The notes: generated by a model from the sequence alone, not told the origin. DNA of 64,000 nt from Dysgonomonas sp. 520 (GCF_010501095.1 NZ_QVMP01000018.1:3562-67561); one strand, 5' to 3'; positions 46,155 through 55,869 are shown, counted from the first letter of the stretch. A program made the numbers and translations.

Positions 46155-47552
46155 TTAAAAATCAGCGTTATTCGGTGTACGCGGAAACGGAATCACATCC
46201 CTGATGTTTGCCATACCTGTAACAAAGAGCATAAGACGTTCAAAACCCAGACCAAATCCGGCATGTGGAGCAGTACCAAATTTACGAGTCTCGATATACC
46301 ACCAGATTGGGGCAGAATTCATACCGATCTCTTCCATGTGTTTGGTTAGTTTATCATAATCCGATTCACGCTCAGAACCTCCGATAATCTCCCCGATTTT
46401 AGGGAACAAGACATCCATTCCCCGAACGGTTTTTCCATCATCATTCTGTTTCATATAGAAAGACTTGATTTCCTTCGGATAATCCGTTAAGATTACAGGA
46501 CGCTTAAAGTGATTCTCTACAAGATAACGTTCGTGCTCCGACTGAAGGTCTGCACCCCAATATACAGGAAACTCAAACTTATGTCCGCTTTCTTCCAATA
46601 TCTTAACCCCTTCGGTATAAGTCAAACGCACAAAATCATTGTTTACGACAAAATTCAGGCGTTCGATCAATTCTTTATCGAAATGCTCGTTCAAGAAGGC
46701 TATATCATCAGCACAATTATCCAAAGCATAGCGGATTAGATATTTCAAGAAATCTTCTGCCAAATCCATGTTATCGTGAATGTCGTAGAAAGCAACTTCC
46801 GGCTCAATCATCCAGAACTCAGCCAAGTGACGTGGCGTATTTGAGTTTTCGGCACGGAAAGTTGGTCCGAATGTGTAAACAGCACCTAAGGCCATTGCAC
46901 CCAATTCGCCCTCTAACTGACCCGATACGGTAAGATTTGTTTGACGCCCGAAAAAGTCTTCCGAATAATCAACATCCTGCATTTCCGTTCTGGGTACATT
47001 GTTCAAATTGAGTGTTGTAACCTGAAACATAGACCCTGCACCTTCTGCGTCGGAAGCCGTTACAATTGGTGTATGCAGATAATAGAATCCCCTGTCATTA
47101 AAATACTTATGTATTGCATAAGACATGTGGTGACGCATACGGAAGATAGCCCCAAATGTATTTGTACGAGGGCGCAAGTGAGCGATCTCTCTCAAAAATT
47201 CCAATGAGTGACCTTTCTTTTGCAACGGATATGTAGCCGGATCGGCCGACCCGTATATCTCTATCTTCTCTGCCAGAATTTCACCTTTTTGTCCTTGACC
47301 TTGCGACTCCACATATTTGCCCACAACGTGTATACACGCACCTGTGGTAACAGGTTTCAGAAAATCTTCTCCAAATTTTTCAATTTCAGCTACAATCTGG
47401 ATATTATTTATTGTAGAACCATCATTAAGTGCTATAAAGCTAACATTTTTGTTACCACGTCGGGTCCTCACCCAACCTTTTACACTCACGGTTGCTCCGA
47501 AATCGTCTTGTTGGAGCAAATCTGAAATTTTAGTTCTACGAATTGTTTCCAT
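46155..47552 (-). CDS. asnS: Asparagine-tRNA ligase
   Basis: Class II aminoacyl-tRNA synthetase of 465 residues that charges tRNA-Asn. The N-terminal OB-fold anticodon domain ([25 protein letters not shown]) is followed by motif 2 ([21 protein letters not shown] near 232) and motif 3 ([15 protein letters not shown] near 438), and the [18 protein letters not shown] segment is typical of AsnS. The distinction from AspS rests on this segment and overall length. It is the last of the leftward purB-rluB-asnS group and ends in a terminator. Confidence 0.96.
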   Translation of the reverse strand: METIRRTKISDLLQQDDFGATVSVKGWVRTRRGNKNVSFIALNDGSTINNIQIVAEIEKFGEDFLKPVTTGACIHVVGKYVESQGQGQKGEILAEKIEIYGSADPATYPLQKKGHSLEFLREIAHLRPRTNTFGAIFRMRHHMSYAIHKYFNDRGFYYLHTPIVTASDAEGAGSMFQVTTLNLNNVPRTEMQDVDYSEDFFGRQTNLTVSGQLEGELGAMALGAVYTFGPTFRAENSNTPRHLAEFWMIEPEVAFYDIHDNMDLAEDFLKYLIRYALDNCADDIAFLNEHFDKELIERLNFVVNNDFVRLTYTEGVKILEESGHKFEFPVYWGADLQSEHERYLVENHFKRPVILTDYPKEIKSFYMKQNDDGKTVRGMDVLFPKIGEIIGGSERESDYDKLTKHMEEIGMNSAPIWWYIETRKFGTAPHAGFGLGFERLMLFVTGMANIRDVIPFPRTPNNADF

Positions 47553-47597
47553 TTTGTGTTTGTTATTATTCTAATCTTAATAGTTTTTATTTCTTCA

Positions 47598-48917
47598 TTA
47601 TTCAAAAGCTCCCATACGAAGCATATTCACCTCCGACTCAGTCAGATATCTCCAACGTCCTCGTGGAAGGTTCTTTTTGGTCAGGCCTGCAAAATAAACA
47701 CGGTCTAATTTCAATACCTGATAGCCTAACTTTTCGAATATACGACGGACAATGCGGTTACGACCTGAGTGAATCTCAATACCGACCTCATTCAGAACGT
47801 CTTCGGCTACATAAGCGATAGAATCGGCATGAATTTCTCCATCGTCCAACATGATTCCGTCGGCAATAGCCTGCATGTCTTCAATAGCCACATCTTTATC
47901 GAGACGCACCTGATATATCTTTTTCTTTAAGTATTTCGGATGCATCAACTTAGAAGCCAAATCTCCGTCATTGGTAAGCAGCAACACACCTGTTGTATTC
48001 CTGTCTAACCGGCCAACGGGATATATACGTTCGGGACAAGCATTTTTCACTAAATCCATCACCGTCATACGGTTTTGAGGATCGTCTGATGTTGTCACGC
48101 AGTTTTTAGGTTTATTCAATAACACATAAACTTTGCTCTCTAAACATACCGGTTGCTCCTGAAAAGTAACATTATCGCCTCTTTTCACTTTTGCACCTAG
48201 TTCCGATATAACCACTCCGTTTACTTTTACCACACCTGCCGTGATAAAGGCATCAGCCTCACGACGTGAACATACTCCGGCATTTGCCAGATATTTGTTC
48301 AAACGGATATCCGTATTCGGATCTATATTTTCCTTATATTTTACAGGCTTAATCAGCTGTTTTACTCTCTGTATAACTTTTCCGTTTCGAGGCACATTAG
48401 CACCCGGACGCTGATTTCTGTTTCCTTGTCCCTGTCGATTGTTGGGACGTTGTCCTCCGCCGCCACCATAACTATTTCCTCCCCGGTTATTGTAGTTGCG
48501 GTTATTTCCATTATTATATCCACCGGAAGAACGTCTTTCTCCTCCACCGTCTGAATAACGGTTTCCGTTGTTATAGTTTCCTCTGTCTCCTCCGCCTGAG
48601 TAGCCACCTCCTCGATTGTCGTTCGAATAGTTTCTTCTGTCGTTGGAGTATCCTCCGCTTCTATCGTTTGAATAGCCGCCTCCCCGGTCGTTAGAATAGC
48701 CGCTATTGCGGTTGTCATAATTCCTGCGAGGTGCATACCCACCACCTCTGTTTTGGGAGTCTGATGAGTTATTATCCCTGTAGTTTGTATTTCCCCGAGA
48801 AACGCCAATCTCACGATTAGCTACTCTCCCTGCCTCTCCTACACGAGGTCTTTTTTTCTTAATTCCTCCGCCGTCTTGTTGCGATTTTCCTTCATTGCGG
48901 CTGTCGTCTGTAATCAT
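47598..48917 (-). CDS. rluB: RluB-type 23S rRNA pseudouridine synthase with disordered N-terminus
   Basis: The 439-residue protein has two parts. Residues about 205-430 are a normal RsuA/RluB-family enzyme: an S4 RNA-binding domain (IRLNKYLANAGVCSRREADAFI) and a catalytic domain with GRLDRNTTGVLLLTNDGDLASKL, the aspartate being the nucleophile. Residues about 1-185 are a low-complexity tail of Gly, Arg, Asn, Tyr and Ser, with repeated GYSNDR and GGGYSN blocks. Such tails occur in Bacteroidetes RluB proteins and could bind RNA or drive condensation. Family members modify the peptidyl-transferase region of 23S rRNA. It is between purB and asnS. Confidence 0.92.
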   Translation of the reverse strand: MITDDSRNEGKSQQDGGGIKKKRPRVGEAGRVANREIGVSRGNTNYRDNNSSDSQNRGGGYAPRRNYDNRNSGYSNDRGGGYSNDRSGGYSNDRRNYSNDNRGGGYSGGGDRGNYNNGNRYSDGGGERRSSGGYNNGNNRNYNNRGGNSYGGGGGQRPNNRQGQGNRNQRPGANVPRNGKVIQRVKQLIKPVKYKENIDPNTDIRLNKYLANAGVCSRREADAFITAGVVKVNGVVISELGAKVKRGDNVTFQEQPVCLESKVYVLLNKPKNCVTTSDDPQNRMTVMDLVKNACPERIYPVGRLDRNTTGVLLLTNDGDLASKLMHPKYLKKKIYQVRLDKDVAIEDMQAIADGIMLDDGEIHADSIAYVAEDVLNEVGIEIHSGRNRIVRRIFEKLGYQVLKLDRVYFAGLTKKNLPRGRWRYLTESEVNMLRMGAFE

Positions 48918-48971
48918 GATAATAATAAAAAATTAAATGTTTAAATATATAACCTCACGGTTACTTGTTTC

Positions 48972-50315
48972 TTAAATTCCAGTATACGAATGTGGTGTTA
49001 TTTTTCTTAGTTCGTCTTTTACGGTTTCACTCACATCCAGAGTTTCTATAAAATCACGTATCGATTGTTGCGTTATCGCCTCATTGGTGCGGGTCAAAGC
49101 CTTCAACGCTTCGTATGGCTTGGGGTATCCTTCCCTTCTCAATATGGTTTGAATACCTTCGGCAACCACTGCCCAGCAATTATCCAAGTCGGAATTTAAT
49201 GCTTCAACATTCAACAGCAATTTATCCAATCCTTTTTGTGTGCTTTGTAAAGATATGAGAATGTGTCCCATAGGAACACCTACATTACGCAATACGGTAG
49301 AATCCGTCAAATCCCTTTGCAAACGTGAAACGGGCAATTTAGCCGACAAATGTTCCAGAATGGCATTGGCTATTCCCAGATTTCCTTCGGCATTTTCAAA
49401 ATCTATCGGATTCACTTTATGTGGCATTGCCGAAGAACCTATTTCACCAGCCTTAATTTTCTGCTTGAAATATTCCATCGAAATATATTGCCAAAAGTCC
49501 CTGTTCAGATCAATCATTATTGTATTTATACGCTTCAAGGCATCGAACACTGCCGCCAGATTATCATAATTTGATATCTGGGTGGTCCATTCTTCCCTTT
49601 GAAGGCCCAACTTCTCTGAAACAAACTTGTTTCCAAATTGTTTCCAATCGAATTCGGGATATGCTACATTGTGCGCATTGTAGTTGCCTGTTGCCCCGCC
49701 AAATTTCGCAGAAATCGGCAGTTGTTTCAAAATAGAAAGCTGTTGCTCCATCCTGCTCACAAACACCATAACCTCTTTCCCTAAGCGTGTAGGGGAGGCC
49801 GGCTGTCCGTGGGTTTTAGCCAGCATCGAGATATCTTTCCATTCTTCGGCCTTAGCTCTTAACGATCCGATCAGTTGCTCCAACATCGGATAATACACAT
49901 CGGTCAAAGCATCTTTCAATGACAATGGAATAGATGTATTGTTTATATCCTGCGATGTCAATCCGAAATGGATGAATTCTTTGTAAGGCTCTAATCCTAA
50001 AAGATCAAATTTCTCTTTTATAAAATACTCTACTGCCTTGACATCATGATTGGTTACGCTCTCAATTTCCTTGATATGAGAGGCATCCGACTCTGAAAAA
50101 TCAGATACGATTTTCCTTAAATCGGGGAAGACTGAACTATCCACCTCTTTCAATTGAGGCAATGGTAATTCACATAACGCTATAAAATATTCGATTTCTA
50201 CATGTACTCTATACTTTATTAATGCGTATTCGGAGAAATAGTTCGTCAGTTGTTGTGTTTTACTACGATAACGCCCATCAATAGGTGATATGGCTGTTAG
50301 GGTATTTAAGTCCAT
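48972..50315 (-). CDS. purB: Adenylosuccinate lyase
   Basis: PurB cleaves SAICAR and adenylosuccinate, releasing fumarate, in purine synthesis. The 447-residue homotetrameric fumarase/aspartase-family enzyme has the signature GEIGSSAMPHKVNP near 293, and the helical THGQPASPTRLGKE segment near 165 contains the catalytic base region. The N-terminus LTAISPIDGRYRSKT is typical of PurB. It heads a leftward set with rluB (54-base gap) and asnS. Its divergent neighbour is rnhB across a repeat-bearing spacer. Confidence 0.97.
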   Translation of the reverse strand: MDLNTLTAISPIDGRYRSKTQQLTNYFSEYALIKYRVHVEIEYFIALCELPLPQLKEVDSSVFPDLRKIVSDFSESDASHIKEIESVTNHDVKAVEYFIKEKFDLLGLEPYKEFIHFGLTSQDINNTSIPLSLKDALTDVYYPMLEQLIGSLRAKAEEWKDISMLAKTHGQPASPTRLGKEVMVFVSRMEQQLSILKQLPISAKFGGATGNYNAHNVAYPEFDWKQFGNKFVSEKLGLQREEWTTQISNYDNLAAVFDALKRINTIMIDLNRDFWQYISMEYFKQKIKAGEIGSSAMPHKVNPIDFENAEGNLGIANAILEHLSAKLPVSRLQRDLTDSTVLRNVGVPMGHILISLQSTQKGLDKLLLNVEALNSDLDNCWAVVAEGIQTILRREGYPKPYEALKALTRTNEAITQQSIRDFIETLDVSETVKDELRKITPHSYTGI

Positions 50316-50556
50316 TATATTTTTCTTTTGGATGTTGGTTTCCTATGCAATTTAAATGCCTTTATTTTAGAATATAAACAATCTTCTTTGTTTTTGTTTT
50401 CCCGATGCTATTAATTATCAATACAAAAATAATGATTAATTTATATCGGAGAACATAAATGCCTAAAAATATTTTTTTTGGCAGGAATATTATAACAAAA
50501 CTTACATTTTCTGCAAATCATCGTATATTTGTTTCGTTAAAAATGAGATATATCCA

Positions 50557-50743
50557 CTCGTAGTGCATTTAGAAAATAAAAGATAATTAACTGAAACATA
50601 ATACATATTTACATTGTCATCCTGAGTAAAACGAAGGATCTGGATTGAAAATACACAGATTTTTCACTTCGTTCAAAATGACAAAACCAATATGTATCTT
50701 ATAATAAATGAGTTAACATCAAAGTATTAAATGCACTACGGGT
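50557..50743. mobile_element. Putative MITE (miniature inverted-repeat element)
   Basis: Terminal inverted repeats of about 15 bases (C(T/C)CGTAGTGCATTTA; 13 perfect bases at 50559-50571 and 50728-50740) bound the element. The 8-base direct repeat TATATCCA lies on both sides (50549-50556 and 50744-50751), as a target-site duplication would. Inside is a second inverted pair ATACATATT/AATATGTAT (50601-50609, 50689-50697) around a REP-like hairpin. No transposase frame exists, so a transposase would have to act in trans. Confidence 0.6.
50614..50684. repeat. REP-like hairpin repeat, copy 3
   Basis: TTGTCATCCTGAG ... ACTTCGTTCAAAATGACAA, with inverted ends and the same internal GAAGGATCT and TTTTTCACTTCG pieces as in the copies at 7738-7800 and 25823-25885. 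It is nested inside the MITE-like element. Confidence 0.7.
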
Positions 50744-50793
50744 TATATCCATATAAAGTTCATCTCCGAAATTAAAAAAAACATACATATTTT

Positions 50794-51393
50794 ATGCTTC
50801 AACTTTCTTTATATCCCGACCTCATTGAAGCCGGTTGCGACGAAGCCGGAAGAGGATGTCTTGCCGGTCCTGTTTTTGCCGCTGCCGTTATACTTCCTGC
50901 CGATTTTTACTGCGAAGAATTGAACGACTCGAAGCAACTTTCCGAAAAGGCGAGATACAGGTTACGACCTGTTATCGAGGAAAAGGCTATTTCTTTTGCA
51001 ATTGGCATTGTCGACCACGAAGAAATTGACAAGATTAATATTCTAAACGCCTCTTTTCTTGCCATGCACAGGGCAATAGCATCCCTGAATTGCGAGCCTC
51101 AACACCTTTTGATAGATGGAAACCGCTTCAAAAAATATGGGGATATCAAGCACTCTTGCATTGTGAAGGGCGACAGCAAATTTCAACCGATAGCAGCAGC
51201 GTCTATACTTGCGAAAACTTATCGGGACGATTTCATGATGAATCTACACAACGAGTTCCCTCATTATAAGTGGGATAAGAACAAGGGATACCCGACTGCC
51301 GAACACCGCAAGGCAATAGAAATACATGGAGTTTCTCCCTATCACAGGCTAAGTTTCAATTTATTCGACCGCCAATTGAAACTTGATTTATAA
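50794..51393 (+). CDS. rnhB: Ribonuclease HII
   Basis: RNase HII removes ribonucleotides from DNA and degrades RNA-DNA hybrids. The 199-residue protein has the metal-binding acidic residues in the family order: DEAGRG near D16-E17, LLIDGNRF near D109 and KTYRDDFM near D146, all in the expected places. The C-terminal [22 protein letters not shown] and SPYHRLSF segments are diagnostic for RnhB. It is divergent from purB and starts 43 bases after the MITE-like element; it ends convergent with the DUF4468 gene. Confidence 0.96.
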   Translation: MLQLSLYPDLIEAGCDEAGRGCLAGPVFAAAVILPADFYCEELNDSKQLSEKARYRLRPVIEEKAISFAIGIVDHEEIDKINILNASFLAMHRAIASLNCEPQHLLIDGNRFKKYGDIKHSCIVKGDSKFQPIAAASILAKTYRDDFMMNLHNEFPHYKWDKNKGYPTAEHRKAIEIHGVSPYHRLSFNLFDRQLKLDL

Positions 51394-51402
51394 TGCTGTA
51401 TA

Positions 51403-51942
51403 TTATTTTATGTATTCGGTAAGGCTTTGGCAAAGTTCATTAAGAAAATAGGTAGTGCTTTTTCTTATATTGTTTTTAAATTCGGCTGAAAAATGACCTC
51501 CAACCACGCTGCCTTCCAGAAAGAGATCCTCGGCCTTGTAGCGTTTCAACTTCCTGCCCTCGTTTACAAAATAAACGATTTCAGTCACTTCCAGCACATA
51601 TTTATCTTGAACAATAAATATATTGGCTTTGTATTTCATTTGAATTTTCTCTCTCTTTTTCGCCTGATTTTCGGGCAAAAGCAATTCTATTCGTGAGTGA
51701 ATCCTCACTTCATCATTATTCTGGTCAAACTTGATTGTAGAATGGAAATCTGTTCCATACCTCTTTCTCCCCCATTCTTTTATCTGTGGATAAGCGGGTT
51801 GGGAAAGAGTTTCGGGTAGTTTCATCTCTTTTGTAAAAATAATTTTCCCGTCAACAACTGCTACATCATCTGTATCTATAATCTGAGCTTTAGATATCAA
51901 TACCAAAGAGCACATCAACATCAAACAAATTAACCTTCTCAT
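51403..51942 (-). CDS. Secreted DUF4468 protein
   Basis: A 179-residue exported protein with a signal peptide (cleavage after LISKA-Q). The mature part begins IIDTDDVAVVDGKIIFTKEMKLP and matches my memory of DUF4468, a Bacteroidetes domain with a TBP-like fold and unknown function. It lies 55 bases before the acyltransferase gene in the leftward direction and converges on rnhB with only nine bases between. Confidence 0.75.
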   Translation of the reverse strand: MRRLICLMLMCSLVLISKAQIIDTDDVAVVDGKIIFTKEMKLPETLSQPAYPQIKEWGRKRYGTDFHSTIKFDQNNDEVRIHSRIELLLPENQAKKREKIQMKYKANIFIVQDKYVLEVTEIVYFVNEGRKLKRYKAEDLFLEGSVVGGHFSAEFKNNIRKSTTYFLNELCQSLTEYIK

Positions 51943-51997
51943 TTTTTTTTCAAGTTTTTAGATCAACAACAAAACGAAAACAACAGATGTTATTTCA

Positions 51998-53158
51998 TCA
52001 TTCACTCATAGCTTTCAAGTGGTTTTTCAATGTATTTGAATACATCACCAAGAACCTGTCTTTCAAGAACTCTATGTCCTTTTCTTCTATATCAATCTTG
52101 CCTATTTGCTTATCTATATAGCTCTTGAAATTTTCGGCTTGTTCCTCCGTATACATCGAACGAAACCGATCTGTCTCGTTCAGCAAATCGTAAGCTATAT
52201 AATTGATCGGATATATCTTATAATTTTTATGTATTTCTTTATCAACACATTGAGCAACCAATTCAACTTGCTTCTTTTTGTCCGGCTCCAACGCAATCTT
52301 ATCCAGCTCGTCGTTTATTTCTTTGCCAAACTGAAAATGAATATCTCCTTTGAATCCCATAATACCTTTTTCCATACTAATCAGATCGTCCTTCTTAGTC
52401 TTCTTATATTCAGGATTATCTCTTTTCAACTGAAATTCCCTTGCTTTCAGATAATCGCATGGGTCGTATTCGTACGACAGGCTTAACGGAATAATATTCA
52501 GTTCTTTCAGGCTATCGGAAAACGTCTTGCCGGTAGAGGCCATCGTCAACATTTTCAACAGGCTTTCCTGAGTCTTGTCGTCCGAATCCTTTGCCCTCCC
52601 CTCACGTTGAGCAAGCCATATCGACTCCCCTTTTCGGGTGATTACATAATGAATGTACTCCGACATGTGCTTCGAGGCTAATAGTATTTCACGACCCGAA
52701 ACCCCACGCTTAACGATGAAACTTTTGTTCAGCCTCACCAGGTTCTTTATCCATGGGTACACAAACAGATTGTCGCCGATACCTATTTCCGTTGTCTTTA
52801 AACTATGATCAAACATCAATATATTCAAGATGCCTGCGTCTAAAACAATGTCCCTGTGATTGGATAGGAACAGGTGTTTTTTGTCCCGGCTAATATTTTC
52901 CCAGTTCGAGGATGTTACGGAAGACGCCGTTTTTTTGAGAACACCCCATACCAACGGATAAATAATACTTTTTTGAAAATCAATTTTTGTTTCAAAGGTT
53001 AACATCTGCGCTCCCAACTCCGTCCAATTGACGCCGGGAATCAGATACTCCAATGCGTTACGAAATCCCTGATCATCCAGCAATTCCTGAATAACCCGCT
53101 TTACTTCATGATCATAAACAGGAGCAATGTCGTCATAAATAGTACTATCTTCCATCAC
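51998..53158 (-). CDS. Glycerol-3-phosphate/acylglycerol acyltransferase-family protein
   Basis: A 386-residue acyltransferase of the PlsB/PlsC superfamily, expected to transfer acyl groups to glycerol-phosphate or a related lipid. The catalytic histidine block reads SNHRDIVLDAG (H101); the spacing to the second aspartate differs by one from the usual HX4D motif, a variant seen in Bacteroidetes members of the family as I recall. The second motif may be KSFIVKRGVSGRE near 145. It has no signal peptide. Its start overlaps the ddl stop by four bases, so it is translated with the ddl operon. Confidence 0.75.
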   Translation of the reverse strand: MMEDSTIYDDIAPVYDHEVKRVIQELLDDQGFRNALEYLIPGVNWTELGAQMLTFETKIDFQKSIIYPLVWGVLKKTASSVTSSNWENISRDKKHLFLSNHRDIVLDAGILNILMFDHSLKTTEIGIGDNLFVYPWIKNLVRLNKSFIVKRGVSGREILLASKHMSEYIHYVITRKGESIWLAQREGRAKDSDDKTQESLLKMLTMASTGKTFSDSLKELNIIPLSLSYEYDPCDYLKAREFQLKRDNPEYKKTKKDDLISMEKGIMGFKGDIHFQFGKEINDELDKIALEPDKKKQVELVAQCVDKEIHKNYKIYPINYIAYDLLNETDRFRSMYTEEQAENFKSYIDKQIGKIDIEEKDIEFLKDRFLVMYSNTLKNHLKAMSE

Positions 53159-54135
53159 TTAACCTTTTTATATTCTTCCTCAATTATATCTGTCAGCACA
53201 TCCGTCATGCTCAATCCTGCTGCTTTCACTTGCTGCGGAATGAAACTCGTAACCGTCATGCCGGGAGTAGTATTCACCTCCAACAAAAACGGAACATTAT
53301 CCGAAATTATGAAGTCGGCTCTTATAATACCCTTTGCCCCAACAAGATCGTAAATACGTGATGTTAACTGCTGAATACGCAAAGTCATTTCTTCCGAAAT
53401 CCGTGCAGGAGTTATTTCTTCCACCTGCCCTGCATATTTTGCATTGTAATCAAAAAATTCGTTAGTCGTAACCACCTCTGTCAATGGCAATAGAGTCTTT
53501 TCATTTCCTATCTTATAGCATCCGCATGTTACTTCCACTCCCGATATAAAACTTTCAGCCACCACATCTTCAGCTTCGTTAAAGGCGTCATCCATAGCCT
53601 TCTGAAAATCGTTCAGCGATTTTACCTTCGTTGTGGCAAAGCTGGAACCTCCGGTATTGGGTTTCACAAAAAGCGGATAGCCTAGTTCTTCGCCCACCTG
53701 CCCTAAATCGTATGACATATCTTTCGTAAAATGCCTCGATTTGGCAACAGTTATGCCAAAATTTTTCAAATAATTATTGCAGATATATTTATTAAATGTT
53801 AGTGCCGATGCCATCAATCCGCAAGAAGAATACGGCATGCCGATCATGTCAAAATAACCTTGCAGATGCCCGTCTTCGCCGGGTGTTCCATGAATGGTGA
53901 TATAAGCAAAGTCGATATTAACTTTCTCTCCTTCAACAGAAAAACTGAAATCATTTTTATCAACCGGATATTCAGCGCCATCCGCCACAACATTCCACGA
54001 TTGCCTGTCGATCTTTACACTATAAACATTATACAATTTGGTGTCGAGGAAAGAGCAGATTCCTACCATGCTCTTTTCCGAAACTATCCATTCCGACGAA
54101 TAGCCTCCCCACACAACTGCAATATTTTTCTTCAT
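53155..54135 (-). CDS. ddl: D-alanine-D-alanine ligase
   Basis: Makes D-Ala-D-Ala for peptidoglycan. The 326-residue ATP-grasp enzyme has the DDL signatures: YITIHGTPGEDG near 79, PLFVKPNTGGSSFATTKV near 153, and ADFIISDNVPFLLEVNTTPGMT near 274, ending with the typical GMTVTSFIPQQ. It lies downstream of rluD (28-base gap) and upstream of an acyltransferase in the leftward operon that starts with a PASTA protein, a grouping that suggests envelope-related transcription. Confidence 0.96.
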   Translation of the reverse strand: MKKNIAVVWGGYSSEWIVSEKSMVGICSFLDTKLYNVYSVKIDRQSWNVVADGAEYPVDKNDFSFSVEGEKVNIDFAYITIHGTPGEDGHLQGYFDMIGMPYSSCGLMASALTFNKYICNNYLKNFGITVAKSRHFTKDMSYDLGQVGEELGYPLFVKPNTGGSSFATTKVKSLNDFQKAMDDAFNEAEDVVAESFISGVEVTCGCYKIGNEKTLLPLTEVVTTNEFFDYNAKYAGQVEEITPARISEEMTLRIQQLTSRIYDLVGAKGIIRADFIISDNVPFLLEVNTTPGMTVTSFIPQQVKAAGLSMTDVLTDIIEEEYKKVK

Positions 54136-54163
54136 ATATAATTATATAACGAATTTATTACTT

Positions 54164-55225
54164 TTATATTTCCCTGCTGGATACATAATTACGCCACCTT
54201 TCCAACAATTCTTCCATATCGGATGGCAACGGAGCCTCAAACATCATTTCCTCTTTTGTTCTCGGATGCACAAATCCCAAAGTCCGGGCATGCAATGCCG
54301 GTCGGGGACATGTATTAAAACAATTCTGAACAAACTGTTTGTATTTAGCAAAAGTAGTTCCACGCAAAATCTGGTTTCCGCCATATCGCTCGTCATTAAA
54401 CAACGTATGGCCAATATATTTCATGTGTACACGTATTTGATGTGTACGTCCTGTTTCCAACTGACATTCAACCAAAGTCACATACCCCAAGCGTTCCAAC
54501 ACTTTGTAGTGTGTAACAGCATGTTTACCTTGTTCGCCATCTTCAAAAACGGTCATCTGGAGGCGATCTTTCACGCTTCGCCCGATATTTCCTTCTATCC
54601 GTCCTTCGTCTTCCGAAATGCTACCCCAAACCAAGGCGTTGTACAAACGCTTCGTAGTTTTGTTGAAAAACTGCTCCGACAAACGGGTTTTCGCATTTTC
54701 ATTCTTGGCAATCACCAATAGTCCCGAAGTTCCTTTATCTATGCGATGAACAAGCCCCATCCGGGGATCTTTCGCATCATAACCGGGCAGATCTTTCAAT
54801 CTGAAAGCCACTGCGTTGACCAACGTTCCCGAATAGTTTCCATGACCGGGATGCACCACCATTCCGGCTTTTTTGTTTATCACCATCAGGTCGTCATCTT
54901 CGTACACGACGTCGAGAGGCAAATCTTCCGGAATAATCTCCAACACCCGTTTTGGTCGATCCATAACAATGGAAACTACATCCATTGGTTTTATCTTGTA
55001 GTTCGACTTCACAACCTGGTCGTTCACCAATATGCAGCCTGCATCCGCAGCCTGTTGTATACGATTTCTTGAAATTCCTTCTATCCTGTCTGTGAGGAAT
55101 TTATCTATACGCAGAAGGCTCTGCCCCTTATCGGCAACGAAACGATAATGTTCATATCTTTCCGATGCGTCATCAATTGGGTTGTCTTCTATAAAATCGT
55201 CTATATCGTCTTGATATTCTGTCAT
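54164..55225 (-). CDS. rluD: RluD-type 23S rRNA pseudouridine synthase
   Basis: Pseudouridylates 23S rRNA (helix 69 in E. coli). The 353-residue protein has an S4 domain (RIDKFLTDRIEGISRNRIQQAADAGCILVNDQVV) and the catalytic motif GLVHRIDKGTSGLLVIAK with the nucleophile aspartate near 165, followed by ECQLETGRTHQIRVHMKYIGHTLFNDERYG. The start overlaps the PASTA-gene stop by one base, so it is translated as a coupled pair. The acidic N-terminus (DIDDFIEDNP) is a modest extension. Confidence 0.95.
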   Translation of the reverse strand: MTEYQDDIDDFIEDNPIDDASERYEHYRFVADKGQSLLRIDKFLTDRIEGISRNRIQQAADAGCILVNDQVVKSNYKIKPMDVVSIVMDRPKRVLEIIPEDLPLDVVYEDDDLMVINKKAGMVVHPGHGNYSGTLVNAVAFRLKDLPGYDAKDPRMGLVHRIDKGTSGLLVIAKNENAKTRLSEQFFNKTTKRLYNALVWGSISEDEGRIEGNIGRSVKDRLQMTVFEDGEQGKHAVTHYKVLERLGYVTLVECQLETGRTHQIRVHMKYIGHTLFNDERYGGNQILRGTTFAKYKQFVQNCFNTCPRPALHARTLGFVHPRTKEEMMFEAPLPSDMEELLERWRNYVSSREI

Positions 55226-55869
55226 TATTCCATGAAAGTTTCGTCAATGACTGTCGATGGGTCAATTTCCGGTATCGGCTCCATATATTCTGATTCGCCT
55301 GTGCCACTGCCAACCTTCAACACCAACTCTGCATCAACCGGGACGCGATCTCCCAATTTTAGTTTTTTTCCTTTATATTCGAGCGAAAAAACGAGGTCTT
55401 TAAATTCGGAGCTGATTGTCTCTTTTTTCACATTTGTCAGTCCATACGCACTCAGTAGCGCTTCGGCCTGCCTGTAAGAACTATCTTCCACATCCGGAAC
55501 CGAGATCATTTTCTTCCCTTTTGCCTGAATTATCAGATAGATAACACGTCCTTTCTTCACTTTTGATTTTGGCTTTTGCACTTGATCCAATATGGCTCCG
55601 CCTACCGCTTTTTTCTCGAACAGTGAATCTATCACCTCATATCCCAATCCTGACGATTTGAGTATGGCTGATGCTTCTTCCACTTGCAGACCTGTCAGAT
55701 CGGGTACATCAACCGATGTTCCGTGCCTGGTATAACCATCCATCAAGAACAAGACCAAAAATATTGATGCGACGAAAATGAGTGCCATCAAAAGAATATT
55801 CGTAAGGTATTTGTTCGTAAATATTCTGAAGAAGATATTAGATTTCGATTTCTTTTCTGTTTTAGCCAT
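55225..55869 (-). CDS. Membrane-anchored PASTA-domain protein
   Basis: A 214-residue protein with a short cytoplasmic N-terminus, one membrane helix (about residues 22-43) and two PASTA domains facing the periplasm: VDVPDLTGLQVEEASAILKSSGL and ISVPDVEDSSYRQAEALLSAYGL. There is no kinase domain or penicillin-binding domain. PASTA domains bind peptidoglycan or beta-lactam-like ligands. I chose the start at 55869 (MAKTEKKSK); the frame is open to 56010 but adds no recognisable signal, and an ATG at 55908 is an alternative. It leads the operon with rluD and ddl. A TAnnTTTG element lies at 56055-56062. Confidence 0.8.
   Translation of the reverse strand: MAKTEKKSKSNIFFRIFTNKYLTNILLMALIFVASIFLVLFLMDGYTRHGTSVDVPDLTGLQVEEASAILKSSGLGYEVIDSLFEKKAVGGAILDQVQKPKSKVKKGRVIYLIIQAKGKKMISVPDVEDSSYRQAEALLSAYGLTNVKKETISSEFKDLVFSLEYKGKKLKLGDRVPVDAELVLKVGSGTGESEYMEPIPEIDPSTVIDETFME

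Larger units (their letters stand above)
50316..50793. other. Divergent intergenic region with MITE-like element
   Basis: 478 bases between purB and rnhB without a gene. It contains an AT-rich stretch (50316-50556), a 187-bp MITE-like element (50557-50743) with a REP-like core, and about 40 bases before rnhB. No clear TAnnTTTG element was seen next to rnhB. Confidence 0.6.
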
